A stretch of DNA of 64,000 bases from Pseudoclavibacter sp. CFCC 11306 (GTDB lineage Bacteria; Actinomycetota; Actinomycetes; Actinomycetales; Microbacteriaceae). The number at the start of each line of letters is the position of its first letter. Within the stretch, counting starts at the first letter, position 1. Location: contig NZ_WBKF01000002.1 in NCBI RefSeq assembly GCF_008831235.1, positions 62,001 to 126,000 on the forward strand, written 5' to 3'. A program made the position numbers and the translations under genes. The notes beneath the pieces are model-generated. The model saw only the letters and a program-made list of their open reading frames with translations. It was not told the origin of the DNA and did no database searches. Positions 8,615 through 17,110 of the stretch are shown here, in pieces.

Positions 8615-9910
8615 TCAGTGCTCGCCGAAGCCCTTCACGCCGAGCGCGCCCACGATGCGGTTCAGATCTCCCACCGTCGCGAAGTCGATGACGATCTGCC
8701 CCTTCTTCTTCGACAGCGAGACGCGCACACGCGTGTCCAGCTGGTCTTCGAGACGCTCTGCGACTTCGTGCAGCTGATCCTGGATTCCGCCGGCACGTGC
8801 CTTGGCTTTGGCCTGACGTCGTGGCGTGCGTTCACCGAGCTGCTCAGTCTCACGCACGCTCAGACCCTCGTGAATGACCTTGTCTGCCACCTTGTCGATG
8901 TCATGAGTCTCGGCCAGAGACAGCAGCGCACGGGCATGGCCTGCAGAGAGCACTCCAGCAGCGACCTTCGACTGCACTCCCGTCGGCAGCTTCAGCAGGC
9001 GCAGGGTGTTGCTCACCTGAGGGCGTGACCGCCCGATGCGCTGGGCAAGCTGCTCCTGTGTGATGCCGAAGTCCTGCATCAGCTGCTGATAGGCGCTCGC
9101 CTCTTCGAGTGGATTCAGATTCGAGCGATGCAGGTTCTCGAGCAGAGCGTCGCGCAGCATGTCTTCGTCGGCAGTCTCGCGCACGATGGCCGGAATCGCC
9201 TCGAGACCGGCTGCCTTGGAAGCGCGCAGCCGGCGCTCGCCCATGATGAGTTCGTACCCGCCTTCTTCACGATGGCGAACCACGATCGGCTGCAGCACCC
9301 CGAACTCGCGGACGGAGTGCACCAGCTCATCGAGCGCCTCTTCGTCGAACTCCTTGCGAGGCTGCACCGGGTTCGGCACCACATCGTGAGGCGAGACCTC
9401 GATCAGGGTGAGGCCGGGCACCGCAGCAAGATCTGTCTCTGCCGATGCCGGCTCCGCCGCGTCGACGGATACACCCTCTGCCGCAGCCGCCTCGTCTGCG
9501 GCACGCAGCACCGCCGATGCGGCCGTGTTTCGCTCCTGCTCGACGACTTCGATGCGCACATCGTTCTCAGCGACCTCAGCAGAGCCGGATGCAGGCACGG
9601 CCTTCGCTGACTTCTGTCGGCGAGTCTTCTTGCCTGCATTCGCACTGTCAGAACTGCCTGCAGCAGACGCATCAGCGCGCTCACGCCGACTGCTGCCACG
9701 ACGAGACGCCTCGAAACCGCGTTCTGCAGCCTCTGCGGCCTCGACGTCGGAGTGCGCCTGCCCTCCTGCGGGTGCGCCGTCGAAGAAGACGTCGACGGGG
9801 CGCTTGCGGGCGTCGGAAGACGTCTCAGGCCGACCGCCACGACGCTGCTCCGTGTGTGTGGGGATCAGCGAGCTGATGCCGCGACCGAGACCACCTTTTC
9901 TACCGGCCAT
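8615..9910 (-). CDS. parB: Chromosome partitioning protein ParB
   Basis: A 431-residue ParB, the CTP-dependent DNA clamp that loads at parS and works with ParA and SMC in origin segregation. The start MAGRKGGLGRGISSLIP is the typical ParA-interacting N-terminus. A long low-complexity linker (about residues 20-165) precedes the ParB/Spo0J domain with the CTP-binding GERRLRA (224-230), the ENLHR motif and a helix-turn-helix (ITQEQLAQRIGRSRPQVSN). A C-terminal dimerisation part ends in GFGEH. The ATG at 9910 overlaps the parA end by 11 bases. The linker is unusually long compared with the roughly 290-residue Bacillus protein, though extended ParBs are known in actinobacteria. Confidence 0.95.
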   Translation of the reverse strand: MAGRKGGLGRGISSLIPTHTEQRRGGRPETSSDARKRPVDVFFDGAPAGGQAHSDVEAAEAAERGFEASRRGSSRRERADASAAGSSDSANAGKKTRRQKSAKAVPASGSAEVAENDVRIEVVEQERNTAASAVLRAADEAAAAEGVSVDAAEPASAETDLAAVPGLTLIEVSPHDVVPNPVQPRKEFDEEALDELVHSVREFGVLQPIVVRHREEGGYELIMGERRLRASKAAGLEAIPAIVRETADEDMLRDALLENLHRSNLNPLEEASAYQQLMQDFGITQEQLAQRIGRSRPQVSNTLRLLKLPTGVQSKVAAGVLSAGHARALLSLAETHDIDKVADKVIHEGLSVRETEQLGERTPRRQAKAKARAGGIQDQLHEVAERLEDQLDTRVRVSLSKKKGQIVIDFATVGDLNRIVGALGVKGFGEH

Positions 9911-10787
9911 GATGCTCCTCTCGCTGGCTGAGCTCTGCAGCCGCTTCGATGTATGAGATCGCTCCCTTTGACCCCGGATCATACGCGATGACGCTCTGCC
10001 CATAGCTGGGTGCCTCGGCGATGCGAACGGTACGTGGAATCACCGCCTGCAGCGTCTCTTCGGTGAAGTGTGATCGCACCTCGTCGGCGACCTCTTCAGA
10101 GAGCCGCGTGCGACCGTCATACATCGTGAGCAGAATCGCACTGAGGCACAGATCCGGATTCAACTGGTCGTTGATCAGCAGAATGTTCTTCAGCAGCTGG
10201 CTCAGCCCTTCGAGCGCGTAGTACTCGCATTGAATCGGAATGAGCACTTCGTGCGCCGCCACGAACGCATTCACCGTGAGCAGTCCGAGACTGGGCGGGC
10301 AGTCGATGAAGATGAAGTCGAAGTGCGTCTCACGGTCTTGGCTCAGGCTGTCGATGGCCTGCCACAGTCGATACTCGCGCGACGGCAGTGACACCAGTTC
10401 GATCTCAGCGCCGGCCAGGTCGATACTCGACGGCGCACAGTACAGCTGATCGTTCTCTGCACTGGGAACGATCACCTCGCCGAGCCGGGCATCACCGATC
10501 AGCACGTCATAGATGCCCACACCACCCTCACGGATGTTCACGCCCAGCGCGCTTGAGGCGTTGCCTTGAGGGTCCAGGTCGATCACCAGCACGCGCATGC
10601 CGTTCAGCGCAAGAGCGGCAGCCAGATTGACCGTCGACGTCGTCTTGCCGACTCCGCCCTTCTGGTTCGTCACGCTGAAGACGCGCGTACGACTGGGCTT
10701 TTTGAAGTCGAGTTCGGCCACGGCCTTGCGGCGTCTCGACAGACTGGCCAGCTCTTTGGCCAGCGGTGTCGAGTCATCGAATTCCAC
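9900..10787 (-). CDS. parA: Chromosome partitioning ATPase ParA
   Basis: A 295-residue deviant-Walker ATPase (ParA/Soj type) that moves ParB-parS complexes. The Walker A is KGGVGKTT (residues 43-50) with the signature first lysine; FIDCPPSLG carries the Walker B equivalent. The start is a GTG at 10787 with GAGGG about ten bases upstream. It precedes parB in one operon, the two overlapping by 11 bases. Two parS sites lie 110-190 bases upstream, so ParB may feed back on its own operon. Confidence 0.95.
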   Translation of the reverse strand: MEFDDSTPLAKELASLSRRRKAVAELDFKKPSRTRVFSVTNQKGGVGKTTSTVNLAAALALNGMRVLVIDLDPQGNASSALGVNIREGGVGIYDVLIGDARLGEVIVPSAENDQLYCAPSSIDLAGAEIELVSLPSREYRLWQAIDSLSQDRETHFDFIFIDCPPSLGLLTVNAFVAAHEVLIPIQCEYYALEGLSQLLKNILLINDQLNPDLCLSAILLTMYDGRTRLSEEVADEVRSHFTEETLQAVIPRTVRIAEAPSYGQSVIAYDPGSKGAISYIEAAAELSQREEHHGR

Positions 10788-10898
10788 GCGTGTTTCACCC
10801 TCGCTCGAGATCTAGATCATGCCCGATGCAGATGCCCACCGGGTCATCATTGGACGTGTTCAGTTTAGTGCCCGGCGCCGACAATGACACGACGCCGG

Positions 10899-10914
10899 TG
10901 TTTCACGTGAAACG
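10899..10914. promoter_or_regulatory. parS site 2
   Basis: TGTTTCACGTGAAACG differs from the 16-base parS consensus only in the last base. It lies about 110 bases upstream of parA, in a gap of 201 bases with no gene. Confidence 0.88.
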
Positions 10915-10957
10915 TCCTCACCGACGACGTATCGAGAAAGCCGCACACTCCGAGCGA

Positions 10958-10973
10958 CGTTTCACGTGAAACA
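10958..10973. promoter_or_regulatory. parS site 3
   Basis: CGTTTCACGTGAAACA differs from consensus only in the first base. It is 43 bases from parS site 2 and just downstream of a small gene. The centre-to-centre spacing of sites 2 and 3 is 59 bases. Confidence 0.88.
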
Positions 10974-10988
10974 TCACTCAGGCGGCGG

Positions 10989-11174
10989 TCACGACTCTTC
11001 GTGCACGCCTGGCGCAGGCATGCCCCCTGCGTCTTCGAGATCAGGAGTCTCGCCGACCGGGTACTCTCGAGGCCAGCCCAGACCTCGGGGGCCGTCTGGC
11101 GAGCCGACCGGATACCCGAGACCCTTCGCCACATCAGCCGGGATCTCTGGGAGCTGCGTGCTCTCGTCACTCAT
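10989..11174 (-). CDS. Small unknown protein (61 aa) between rsmG and parA
   Basis: I do not recognise this gene. It encodes 61 residues rich in Pro, Gly, Asp and Glu, with an internal near-repeat: YPVGSPD followed by YPVGETPD. There is no signal peptide or membrane segment; it looks intrinsically disordered and acidic. The chosen ATG at 11174 has GGAG six bases upstream; an ATG four codons earlier (11186) has no such site. It begins 48 bases after the rsmG stop on the same strand, and its stop abuts parS site 3, so it is probably transcribed with the rsmG operon. Coding potential rests on the ribosome-binding site and position only. Confidence 0.55.
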   Translation of the reverse strand: MSDESTQLPEIPADVAKGLGYPVGSPDGPRGLGWPREYPVGETPDLEDAGGMPAPGVHEES

Positions 11175-11222
11175 CACATTCTCCATCCGGGTTGGTGACC
11201 GCTCTCACGATGCGACCGCGCT

Positions 11223-11888
11223 CTATTCGTCTTCGATGGTCGGCAGCGTCGCGCAGACCACCGTCGTCGGCTCGCTCAGATAGTCGGCACCGAGATGTTC
11301 GACATGCACGTCCTGCAGCGCGAACTTGCGAATCGGCTTGCTCGCGGCCTCGATCTCGGCCGCAGCCGAGCGGCCTTTCATCAGCACCAGCGAACCTCCG
11401 GGCCGCAGCAGCGGAGCCGTCCAGCCGATCAGCGTCTTCAGCGCGCTGACCGCTCGAGCCGTCACCACATCGACCATGACCTCGTCGGTGACCTCCTGCG
11501 AACGCGCGCGAATCACCCGCACGTTCGTGAGACCCAGCCGCGCACTCTCGTCTTCGAGCCATGTGCAGCGCCGCTCCATGGGATCGATCAGGGTGAACTC
11601 GGCGTCTGGGCGGATGATCGCCAGCACCAAGCCCGGCAGCCCCGCTCCGCTGCCGACATCGGCGACACGGGCACCCTCGGGAATGCGCTCTTCGACCGCT
11701 GCGCAGTTCAGCAGATGGCGACTCCACAGCCGACCGTACTCGCGCGGCCCCAGCAGACCGAGACGTTCGCCCTGCTCATAGAGATCGTTGGCGAGCTGTA
11801 CGAGCTGCACACGTGCGGTAGGAAAGCGCTCTGCGACGACGTCGGGCTCGTCTTCGAGCTCGCCGATCTGCTGCTGATCGCTCGACAT
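11223..11888 (-). CDS. rsmG: 16S rRNA (guanine(527)-N7)-methyltransferase RsmG
   Basis: A 221-residue SAM-dependent methyltransferase that modifies G527 of 16S rRNA (the GidB family; loss gives low-level streptomycin resistance in other bacteria). The SAM motif is VADVGSGAGLPGLVLAI (about residues 75-91), with IDPMERR after strand 2 and VTARAVSAL as motif IV. The start codon overlaps the khpB stop by one base (TGATG), so the two are translationally coupled. Length and start are normal for the family. Confidence 0.95.
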   Translation of the reverse strand: MSSDQQQIGELEDEPDVVAERFPTARVQLVQLANDLYEQGERLGLLGPREYGRLWSRHLLNCAAVEERIPEGARVADVGSGAGLPGLVLAIIRPDAEFTLIDPMERRCTWLEDESARLGLTNVRVIRARSQEVTDEVMVDVVTARAVSALKTLIGWTAPLLRPGGSLVLMKGRSAAAEIEAASKPIRKFALQDVHVEHLGADYLSEPTTVVCATLPTIEDE

Positions 11889-12442
11889 CAGTTCGATGCC
11901 TCGTCTGCCGACGACCCCTGCCCGTCTGACTCGTGCTCAGAGGTCGCCTCATCGCCGCCGAGTGTCAGCACGACGTGGCGACGACGGCCCTCGCCCTCTG
12001 AATCGCTCTCGAGGCCCTCTGCCCGTGCGAAGTCGTGCACAAGCTTTCGCTCGTACGAAGACATGCCGGGCAGCGCCACACGATCGTCACCCGCCTGCAG
12101 CCGCTCGGCTGCATCCTGGACGAGCTCTTCGAGTTCGTGCTCACGCTGCTCACGCGAGCCCTGCACGTCAAGCACCAGGCGGCTGAACTCACCCGTCTTC
12201 TGCTGCACAGCAAGACGCGTCAGCTCCTGCAGAGCCGACACCACGCGCGGCGATGCCAGCGTCGAAAGGTTCGAGTCTTCATCGTCCGAGTTCACCCCGA
12301 TATACGCCCGCCCACTGCGCACCTCGATGTCGATGTCACCGTCGAAATCGGCGATGTCGAGAAACTCCTCGATGTAGTCAGCCGCGATATCGCCCTCGAT
12401 CTCGAGTGCGCTGCGCGTCTCGCTGCTCTGCTCGTCGCTCAT
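11888..12442 (-). CDS. khpB: KhpB/Jag family RNA-binding protein (KH + R3H)
   Basis: A 184-residue single-stranded nucleic-acid-binding protein. Residues about 30-92 form the degenerate KH domain and residues about 98-160 the R3H domain, with the motif SSYERKLVHDFARAEGL. As in other actinobacteria it lacks the N-terminal Jag domain of Firmicutes. The tail is acidic and disordered. KhpB proteins bind small RNAs and mRNAs and affect cell elongation in other Gram-positives. It is coupled upstream to yidC (four-base ATGA overlap) and downstream to rsmG. Confidence 0.9.
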   Translation of the reverse strand: MSDEQSSETRSALEIEGDIAADYIEEFLDIADFDGDIDIEVRSGRAYIGVNSDDEDSNLSTLASPRVVSALQELTRLAVQQKTGEFSRLVLDVQGSREQREHELEELVQDAAERLQAGDDRVALPGMSSYERKLVHDFARAEGLESDSEGEGRRRHVVLTLGGDEATSEHESDGQGSSADEASN

Positions 12443-13617
12443 CGCTTGCCCTTTCTCTTGCTCCGGCTCGACTTGGAGCCTTTGCCCTTGCCCTGGCCGG
12501 CACTCTGCTGGCCTCGGTCACCCTGTTGGCTCGTGTTCTCACCCGACTGAGCGCCCTGCGGGCTGCCCGGCTTCGAGCCGGCTGCGGATGCCGAAGCTGC
12601 GCCCGAATGGTCGCTCTCGGCCGACTTCGCATCGGCCGCGCCGTCACGCTGCTGATCGGTCAGCTGCCCGCCCTGCTTCTTGGCACGGCTCTTGCCCACC
12701 GGCTGCTGGCGCTGCCCCTGCCCACGCCCCTCATGCTTGGCGAGCTCTTCGCGCTGACGATCGGTCAGCTTGCCCTTGGCCTCGAGACGGCTCTGCCGAG
12801 CGAAGTACGCGACGCTGCCCGGCGTGGGCATGCTGCGAATCACAATGGCCTGCTGCACCATGGTCCAGAGGTTCGACGTGAACCAGTAGATCAGCAGACC
12901 GATCGGAAAGGCCACACCTGAGAAGATCATCAGGAACGGCATGCCGTACATGAGCATCTTCTGCTGCCGGAACATCGGAGACGCCTTCGTCTCTTCCGAG
13001 ATGTTCTTGCCCATGATCTGAATACTCGTGTACAGCTGCGACGAGACCATGAAGATCACCAGCACGACGGCGAGCAGCACGACCTGCCACTGAATCGGAT
13101 CGGCGTTGATAGAGTTCATCAACGTGGTCGACAGCTGTGCGCCGAAGATCGAGCCATGCTGAAAGTCATTGGCCAGGTCGCCGTTCAGCACTCCGATGCC
13201 GCTGTGCCCCTGCGCGGCCTCATGCAGAACGGTGTAGAGGCCGAAGAACACCGGCATCTGCACCAGCATGGGCAGACAGCCCGCCATCGGGTTCGTGCCG
13301 GCGTCTTTGTACAGGGCCATCTGCTCCTGAGCCATGGCCTGGCGTGACAGCTGGTCTTTCTTGCCCTTGTACTTCTGCTGCAGCGCGCGCACCTTCGGGG
13401 CGAGCTCCATCGATGCCCGAGAAGACTTGATCTGCTTGACGAAGAGCGGGATCATCGCCGCACGGACGATGAGCACAAGACCGATGATCGAGAGCGTCCA
13501 CGCCCAGCCAGAAGAGGCTCCCAAGCCGAAGATGTTGACCCAGACCCAATGCCAGCTCACGAGCACGAGCTCGATGAGCCACTTGATGGGCCACAGGATG
13601 CTACCGATGAGATCCAC
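12439..13617 (-). CDS. yidC: Membrane protein insertase YidC
   Basis: A 392-residue YidC/Oxa1 insertase that helps membrane proteins fold and enter the bilayer, alone or with SecYEG. Five hydrophobic segments are visible, beginning with IKWLIELVLVSWHWVW; the cytoplasmic loop contains MAPKVRALQQKYKGKK-type basic residues (here starting MELAPKV) and the NPMAGCLPMLVQMPVFFGLY signature follows. A conserved Arg in the first core helix (LIVRAAMIPLF) is the hydrophilic-groove residue. The last 110 residues are a charged Gln/Lys/Ser tail ending in a strongly basic cluster, which probably contacts ribosomes. The start is a GTG at 13617. Confidence 0.95.
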   Translation of the reverse strand: MDLIGSILWPIKWLIELVLVSWHWVWVNIFGLGASSGWAWTLSIIGLVLIVRAAMIPLFVKQIKSSRASMELAPKVRALQQKYKGKKDQLSRQAMAQEQMALYKDAGTNPMAGCLPMLVQMPVFFGLYTVLHEAAQGHSGIGVLNGDLANDFQHGSIFGAQLSTTLMNSINADPIQWQVVLLAVVLVIFMVSSQLYTSIQIMGKNISEETKASPMFRQQKMLMYGMPFLMIFSGVAFPIGLLIYWFTSNLWTMVQQAIVIRSMPTPGSVAYFARQSRLEAKGKLTDRQREELAKHEGRGQGQRQQPVGKSRAKKQGGQLTDQQRDGAADAKSAESDHSGAASASAAGSKPGSPQGAQSGENTSQQGDRGQQSAGQGKGKGSKSSRSKRKGKR

Positions 13618-13691
13618 GTGTTCTTCTTTCGTCTGAAGCGGTCAGCTGGTCTTTAGTGATGTCGGGCACTCAATGCCACGGCTCAGTGAGG

Positions 13692-14030
13692 TCACCGCCG
13701 ATGGTGAAGGCCATCGTCATGCGCGTGATGCGTTTGCTGGAGCTCATGACGACCTGACGGCACAGGATCGACGCCTCCCGCTGAGAACGGCTGACAGCGC
13801 AGCAGCCGCCAGACCGTGAGCCCCGCGCCGATTACGAACCCTCGACGTTCGAAGGCTTCGAGGGCGTAGGCCGAGCAGGTCGGATAGTAGCGGCAGACGT
13901 CTCCGTAGAGCGGAGAGATGAATCGGCGGTAGCCACGCAGCACCAAGACGGCAAGACGACGCGGCAGCATCCAGACGAAGACCCCGACCTCGCACAGCAG
14001 TGTGGAACAGGGAACAGGACTGACCGTCAT
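13692..14030 (-). CDS. yidD: Membrane protein insertion efficiency factor YidD
   Basis: A 112-residue member of the YidD family (DUF37/HlpA), a small amphipathic protein that assists YidC-dependent insertion. It contains the family core YRRFISPLYGDVCRYYPTCSAYALEAF with three cysteines nearby and ends with RLLRCQPFSAGGVDPVP, followed by a His-rich tail. The ATG at 14030 overlaps the rnpA stop by four bases. The N-terminal 20 residues are hydrophobic and longer than in many homologues. Confidence 0.92.
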   Translation of the reverse strand: MTVSPVPCSTLLCEVGVFVWMLPRRLAVLVLRGYRRFISPLYGDVCRYYPTCSAYALEAFERRGFVIGAGLTVWRLLRCQPFSAGGVDPVPSGRHELQQTHHAHDDGLHHRR

Positions 14031-14377
14031 GACGCCCTCTTCGTTTCGGTACGACCGAGCACGGCATCGCGAACCTCGTGACAAAGCTCGCCATAAGTGG
14101 CCCGCGCCGCATTGGGCTTCGCTCGTACCACGATCAGCCATCCTCTGGGAGCCGTCTCGAGCAGTTCGTGAGCGATCTCACGGAGTCTGCGTTTCACGAG
14201 ATTGCGTTGGACGGCATTGCCGACCGCCCGGCTGGTGACAAACCCGATTCTCGTGGTCGTATCGTCGTCGGTGGCCAGCAGGTGCACTAACAGGTGCCTG
14301 GTGCCACGACGACGACCGCGACGACTCACTTTGGAGAAATCAGCGGATGTTCTCAGTCGATGCGGTCGGTCGAGCAT
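14027..14377 (-). CDS. rnpA: Ribonuclease P protein component
   Basis: A 116-residue basic protein that combines with the RNase P RNA to cut 5' leaders from precursor tRNAs. The RNR signature region is present as NAVQRNLVKRRLREIAHE, with the N-terminal LRTSADFSKV strand expected for the family. It follows rpmH by five bases, the near-universal bacterial arrangement, and overlaps yidD. Confidence 0.95.
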   Translation of the reverse strand: MLDRPHRLRTSADFSKVSRRGRRRGTRHLLVHLLATDDDTTTRIGFVTSRAVGNAVQRNLVKRRLREIAHELLETAPRGWLIVVRAKPNAARATYGELCHEVRDAVLGRTETKRAS

Positions 14378-14382
14378 GCGTA

Positions 14383-14520
14383 TTACGCAGCGAGCTCTGT
14401 GCGCCCCTTGCGACGACGTGCCGACAGAATCGAGCGGCCGGCGCGGGTGCTCATACGAGCGCGGAAGCCGTGCTTCTTGGCGCGACGACGGTTGTTGGGC
14501 TGAAACGTTCTCTTGCTCAT
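14383..14520 (-). CDS. rpmH: 50S ribosomal protein L34
   Basis: A 45-residue basic ribosomal protein of the large subunit. The sequence begins [20 protein letters not shown] and continues with the typical [19 protein letters not shown]. It is the first gene of the reverse-strand operon rpmH-rnpA-yidD-yidC-khpB-rsmG and lies opposite dnaA, as in most bacteria. Confidence 0.97.
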   Translation of the reverse strand: MSKRTFQPNNRRRAKKHGFRARMSTRAGRSILSARRRKGRTELAA

Positions 14521-14577
14521 GATCTCTCCGAAAGATGGTAAAAGGGCATGCCGATATACTCGGGCAACTAGCGGTTA

Positions 14578-14606
14578 AACCTACCGATCAACCTGGTACA
14601 GGTCAA
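14578..14606 (-). promoter_or_regulatory. rpmH operon promoter
   Basis: On the reverse strand TTGACC (-35, 14601-14606) and TAGGTT (-10, 14578-14583) are 17 bases apart, a good match to the primary sigma-factor pattern. It leaves a leader of about 50 bases before the rpmH ATG. Confidence 0.65.
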
Positions 14607-14689
14607 GCCGACAAACATGACAATCCACAATCATGCACACAGAGCGAGCCGAACCCGGCTCTGACACGCCGAAATCCGCGCAGGAAGAT

Positions 14690-14718
14690 TTGCGAAGAGC
14701 ATCCGAGCGCGCTAGCGT
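14690..14718 (+). promoter_or_regulatory. Candidate dnaA promoter
   Basis: TTGCGA (14690-14695) and TAGCGT (14713-14718) are 17 bases apart, about 100 bases ahead of the dnaA start. The 299-base gap between rpmH and dnaA holds this element, the divergent rpmH promoter and two DnaA-box-like sites, and no gene. Confidence 0.45.
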
Positions 14719-14753
14719 ATCCGGAGCGGCTCAATAGGAGTGGCTTTCCACAG

Positions 14754-14783
14754 TTATACACATGTGGGTAATCCTGTGCATAA
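14754..14783. promoter_or_regulatory. Two DnaA-box-like sites ahead of dnaA
   Basis: TTATACACA (14754-14762) on the plus strand and TGTGCATAA (14775-14783, TTATGCACA on the minus strand) each differ from TTATCCACA by one base and face each other. They lie in the dnaA leader between the candidate promoter and the start codon, a position suited to autoregulation. Confidence 0.6.
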
Positions 14784-14819
14784 CCCTGTGGAATCGTGAC
14801 AAAGGGCCGGGAGTGCATC

Positions 14820-16433
14820 ATGCCGCAGATCGATGCGACAGCAGACCCGGAGGGCTTCTGGCAGCAGATGGCCGAGGCCCTGCAGTCCGACCCCGACATC
14901 ACCGGACAGCTCTCCGGCTTCATCGGGCTGATCCATCCCAAAGGCGCCATCGGCGACACCATTCTTCTCGAAGTGCCAGACGAACTCGCCCGAGAGATGA
15001 TCGAGCATCGGGCACGCAACGCCGTGATGCGTGCGCTCTCCACCGTTCAGCCCGATGGCCCCGCCATCACCAGCTTCGCCGTGGTCGTCAACTCGTCGCT
15101 GCGCGAGATGGTCAGCAAGCAGACGCCGCAGAAGCCCTCGACCCGGCAGCCGAGTCTGCATGCGCTCGACATCGATCCGCATGCTCCCGCCCCGACGTCG
15201 ACGACGGATGCCGCCGCTGCGGCCCAGCCCGGAGCTGCGACCGCAAGCGTCACCGGCCTCATCACGGCCGACACCCCTGAGGCGGAGGCGAGCGGCACAT
15301 CCGCCACACAGCCCTCGGCGACCACGTCGCCGGCAGCGCCGATTCGACCGAGCGTGCCGACGGTGCAGGCGACCGCCCCCAAACCGACGGCCGGCGGCAA
15401 CGGCAATCGACTCAACCCCAAGTACACCTTCGACAGCTTCGTGATCGGCGCTTCGAACCGCTTCGCACACGCGGCTGCCTTCGCCGTCGCCGAGACCCCG
15501 GCCAAGGCCTACAACCCACTCTTCATCTATGGCGAGTCCGGACTGGGCAAGACCCATCTGCTGCATGCGATCGGCCACTACGCGATCAGCCTGTTTCCCG
15601 ACATCCGAGTGCTCTATGTGAGCTCTGAAGAGTTCACCAACGACTTCATCAACTCGATTCAGCGCAACGAGGCGGCCGAGTTCCAGTCGCGCTATCGCGA
15701 CATCGACGTGCTGCTCATCGACGACATCCAGTTTCTGCAGGGAAAGGACTCCACTCAGGAGGCCTTCTTCCACACCTTCAACAATCTGCACGATCACAAC
15801 AAGCAGTTGGTGATCACCAGCGATCTGCCGCCCAAACAGCTGACCGGCTTTCAGGAGCGCATGACCTCGAGATTCGAGTGGGGCCTCACAACCGATGTGC
15901 AGGCACCCGATCTCGAGACGCGCATCGCGATTCTGCGCCGCAAGGCCGAGAGCGAACAGATGGAAGTGCCCGGAGACATCCTGGAGCTGATCGCCAGCAA
16001 GGTGTCTTCGAACATCCGCGAGCTCGAGGGCACGCTGCTGCGAGTGATCGCCTATGCGAGCATCGAGCAGAAGCCGATCGACTTTCCCCTGGCGCAGACG
16101 GCGCTGAAAGACATGATCACGCTGGCCGACGACAACCTGGTCGACCCCGACACGATCATTCAGACCACGGCGACCTATTTCTCATTGAGCGTCAATGACA
16201 TCGTAGGCACCTCACGCTCACAGCAGATCGCGCTGGCTCGCCAGATCGCGATGTACATCTGCCGTGAGCTCACCAGCCTCTCGCTGCCCAAGATCGGGCA
16301 GATCTTCGGCAATCGCGATCACACGACCGTGATGTACGCCAACAACAAGATCTCGCGCCTGATGCAGGAGAAGCGCAACATCTATACCCAGGTCACCGAC
16401 ATCTCGACCGCTGTGAAGCAGGCGCACCGCTAG
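14820..16433 (+). CDS. dnaA: Chromosomal replication initiator DnaA
   Basis: A 537-residue AAA+ initiator that binds oriC and melts it. Domain I covers about residues 1-95; domain II is a long Ala/Thr/Pro-rich linker to about residue 200. Domain III has Walker [10 protein letters not shown] (238-246) and Walker [10 protein letters not shown] (298-306); domain IV ends with the DNA-binding signature [11 protein letters not shown] (about 497-507). The ATG at 14820 is preferred because GGGAG lies six bases upstream; a GTG at 14796 would add eight residues but has no good ribosome-binding site. oriC follows directly. Confidence 0.96.
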   Translation: MPQIDATADPEGFWQQMAEALQSDPDITGQLSGFIGLIHPKGAIGDTILLEVPDELAREMIEHRARNAVMRALSTVQPDGPAITSFAVVVNSSLREMVSKQTPQKPSTRQPSLHALDIDPHAPAPTSTTDAAAAAQPGAATASVTGLITADTPEAEASGTSATQPSATTSPAAPIRPSVPTVQATAPKPTAGGNGNRLNPKYTFDSFVIGASNRFAHAAAFAVAETPAKAYNPLFIYGESGLGKTHLLHAIGHYAISLFPDIRVLYVSSEEFTNDFINSIQRNEAAEFQSRYRDIDVLLIDDIQFLQGKDSTQEAFFHTFNNLHDHNKQLVITSDLPPKQLTGFQERMTSRFEWGLTTDVQAPDLETRIAILRRKAESEQMEVPGDILELIASKVSSNIRELEGTLLRVIAYASIEQKPIDFPLAQTALKDMITLADDNLVDPDTIIQTTATYFSLSVNDIVGTSRSQQIALARQIAMYICRELTSLSLPKIGQIFGNRDHTTVMYANNKISRLMQEKRNIYTQVTDISTAVKQAHR

Positions 16434-16448
16434 ACCGCGGGCTGTCCC

Positions 16449-16467
16449 GGCTGGCGGTTCGCCAGCC
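16449..16467. terminator. Hairpin after dnaA
   Basis: GGCTGGCG and CGCCAGCC pair perfectly around a three-base loop, starting 15 bases after the dnaA stop. There is no T-run, so it is a weak or factor-assisted terminator candidate, or it may protect the mRNA end. Confidence 0.5.
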
Positions 16468-16739
16468 CCCTTCTGAGGGGTCATCCCGCCGGCGTCAGAG
16501 AAAGCGGCCGCCGTCGACCCACAGTGTGCCGGTGCCATCGTCGCACTGGACGCACAGCTCCTCCGGTGCGCCCTCGCTCCAGAACACCGATCCGCGCCTC
16601 TCATATGCACCCGCCCCTGCTCACTTGCACACCCCCTGCGCACAGTTCGAGCCGCAGGGGGACACATTCCGCCGGCACAGAGAGTCTCTCAATCGCCCTG
16701 TAGACACGGCCACGAAGGTGAACGACAGGTTGCTGGCGG

Positions 16740-17110
16740 ATGATCGAGTTATCCACAATCCACAGGTGAATTCCACAAGTTACACCGATGTAGTTTTGGG
16801 CGACCGCAACTATCCACGGGTTTGTCCACACCCTGTGGATAACCAAGAAAACCACCAAATACGCGACTTTATCCACATATCTCTCCACAGATCTGTGGAT
16901 AACTGGGCCGAACTGGGGAGAAATCGACGTTTTTTGTGCATAGACGCCGCTTCTGACCAGAACCACGCTCTTTTCTCCACAGCGCTCTCCACAAGCTGTG
17001 CACAAACTACATCGATGTCGTTCCCAGGTTTTCTCTGGCCGACAGCAGGTCATGCACGGAATCCACAAGCGTTGTTAACCTTGCAGAGTTACATCTTTCA
17101 ACAGCGAACT
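16740..17110. other. Chromosomal replication origin oriC
   Basis: The 1.1 kb between dnaA and dnaN has no convincing gene and carries clustered DnaA boxes. Perfect TTATCCACA sites are at 16749-16757 (+), 16834-16842 (-), 16869-16877 (+) and 16894-16902 (-). One-mismatch TTGTCCACA is at 16822-16830 (+), and TTGTGCACA, with two mismatches, is at 16997-17005 (-); weaker relatives surround them. Boxes 3-4 and 5-6 form inverted pairs, a common actinobacterial arrangement. The more AT-rich stretch around 17060-17110 is a possible unwinding element. The remaining sequence to 17534 holds the dnaN promoter region. No boundaries can be fixed by reading alone. Confidence 0.88.

Noticed and set aside
14796-14820. 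Earlier GTG start for DnaA
   Set aside because: It lacks a ribosome-binding site, while ATG 14820 has GGGAG at ideal spacing.
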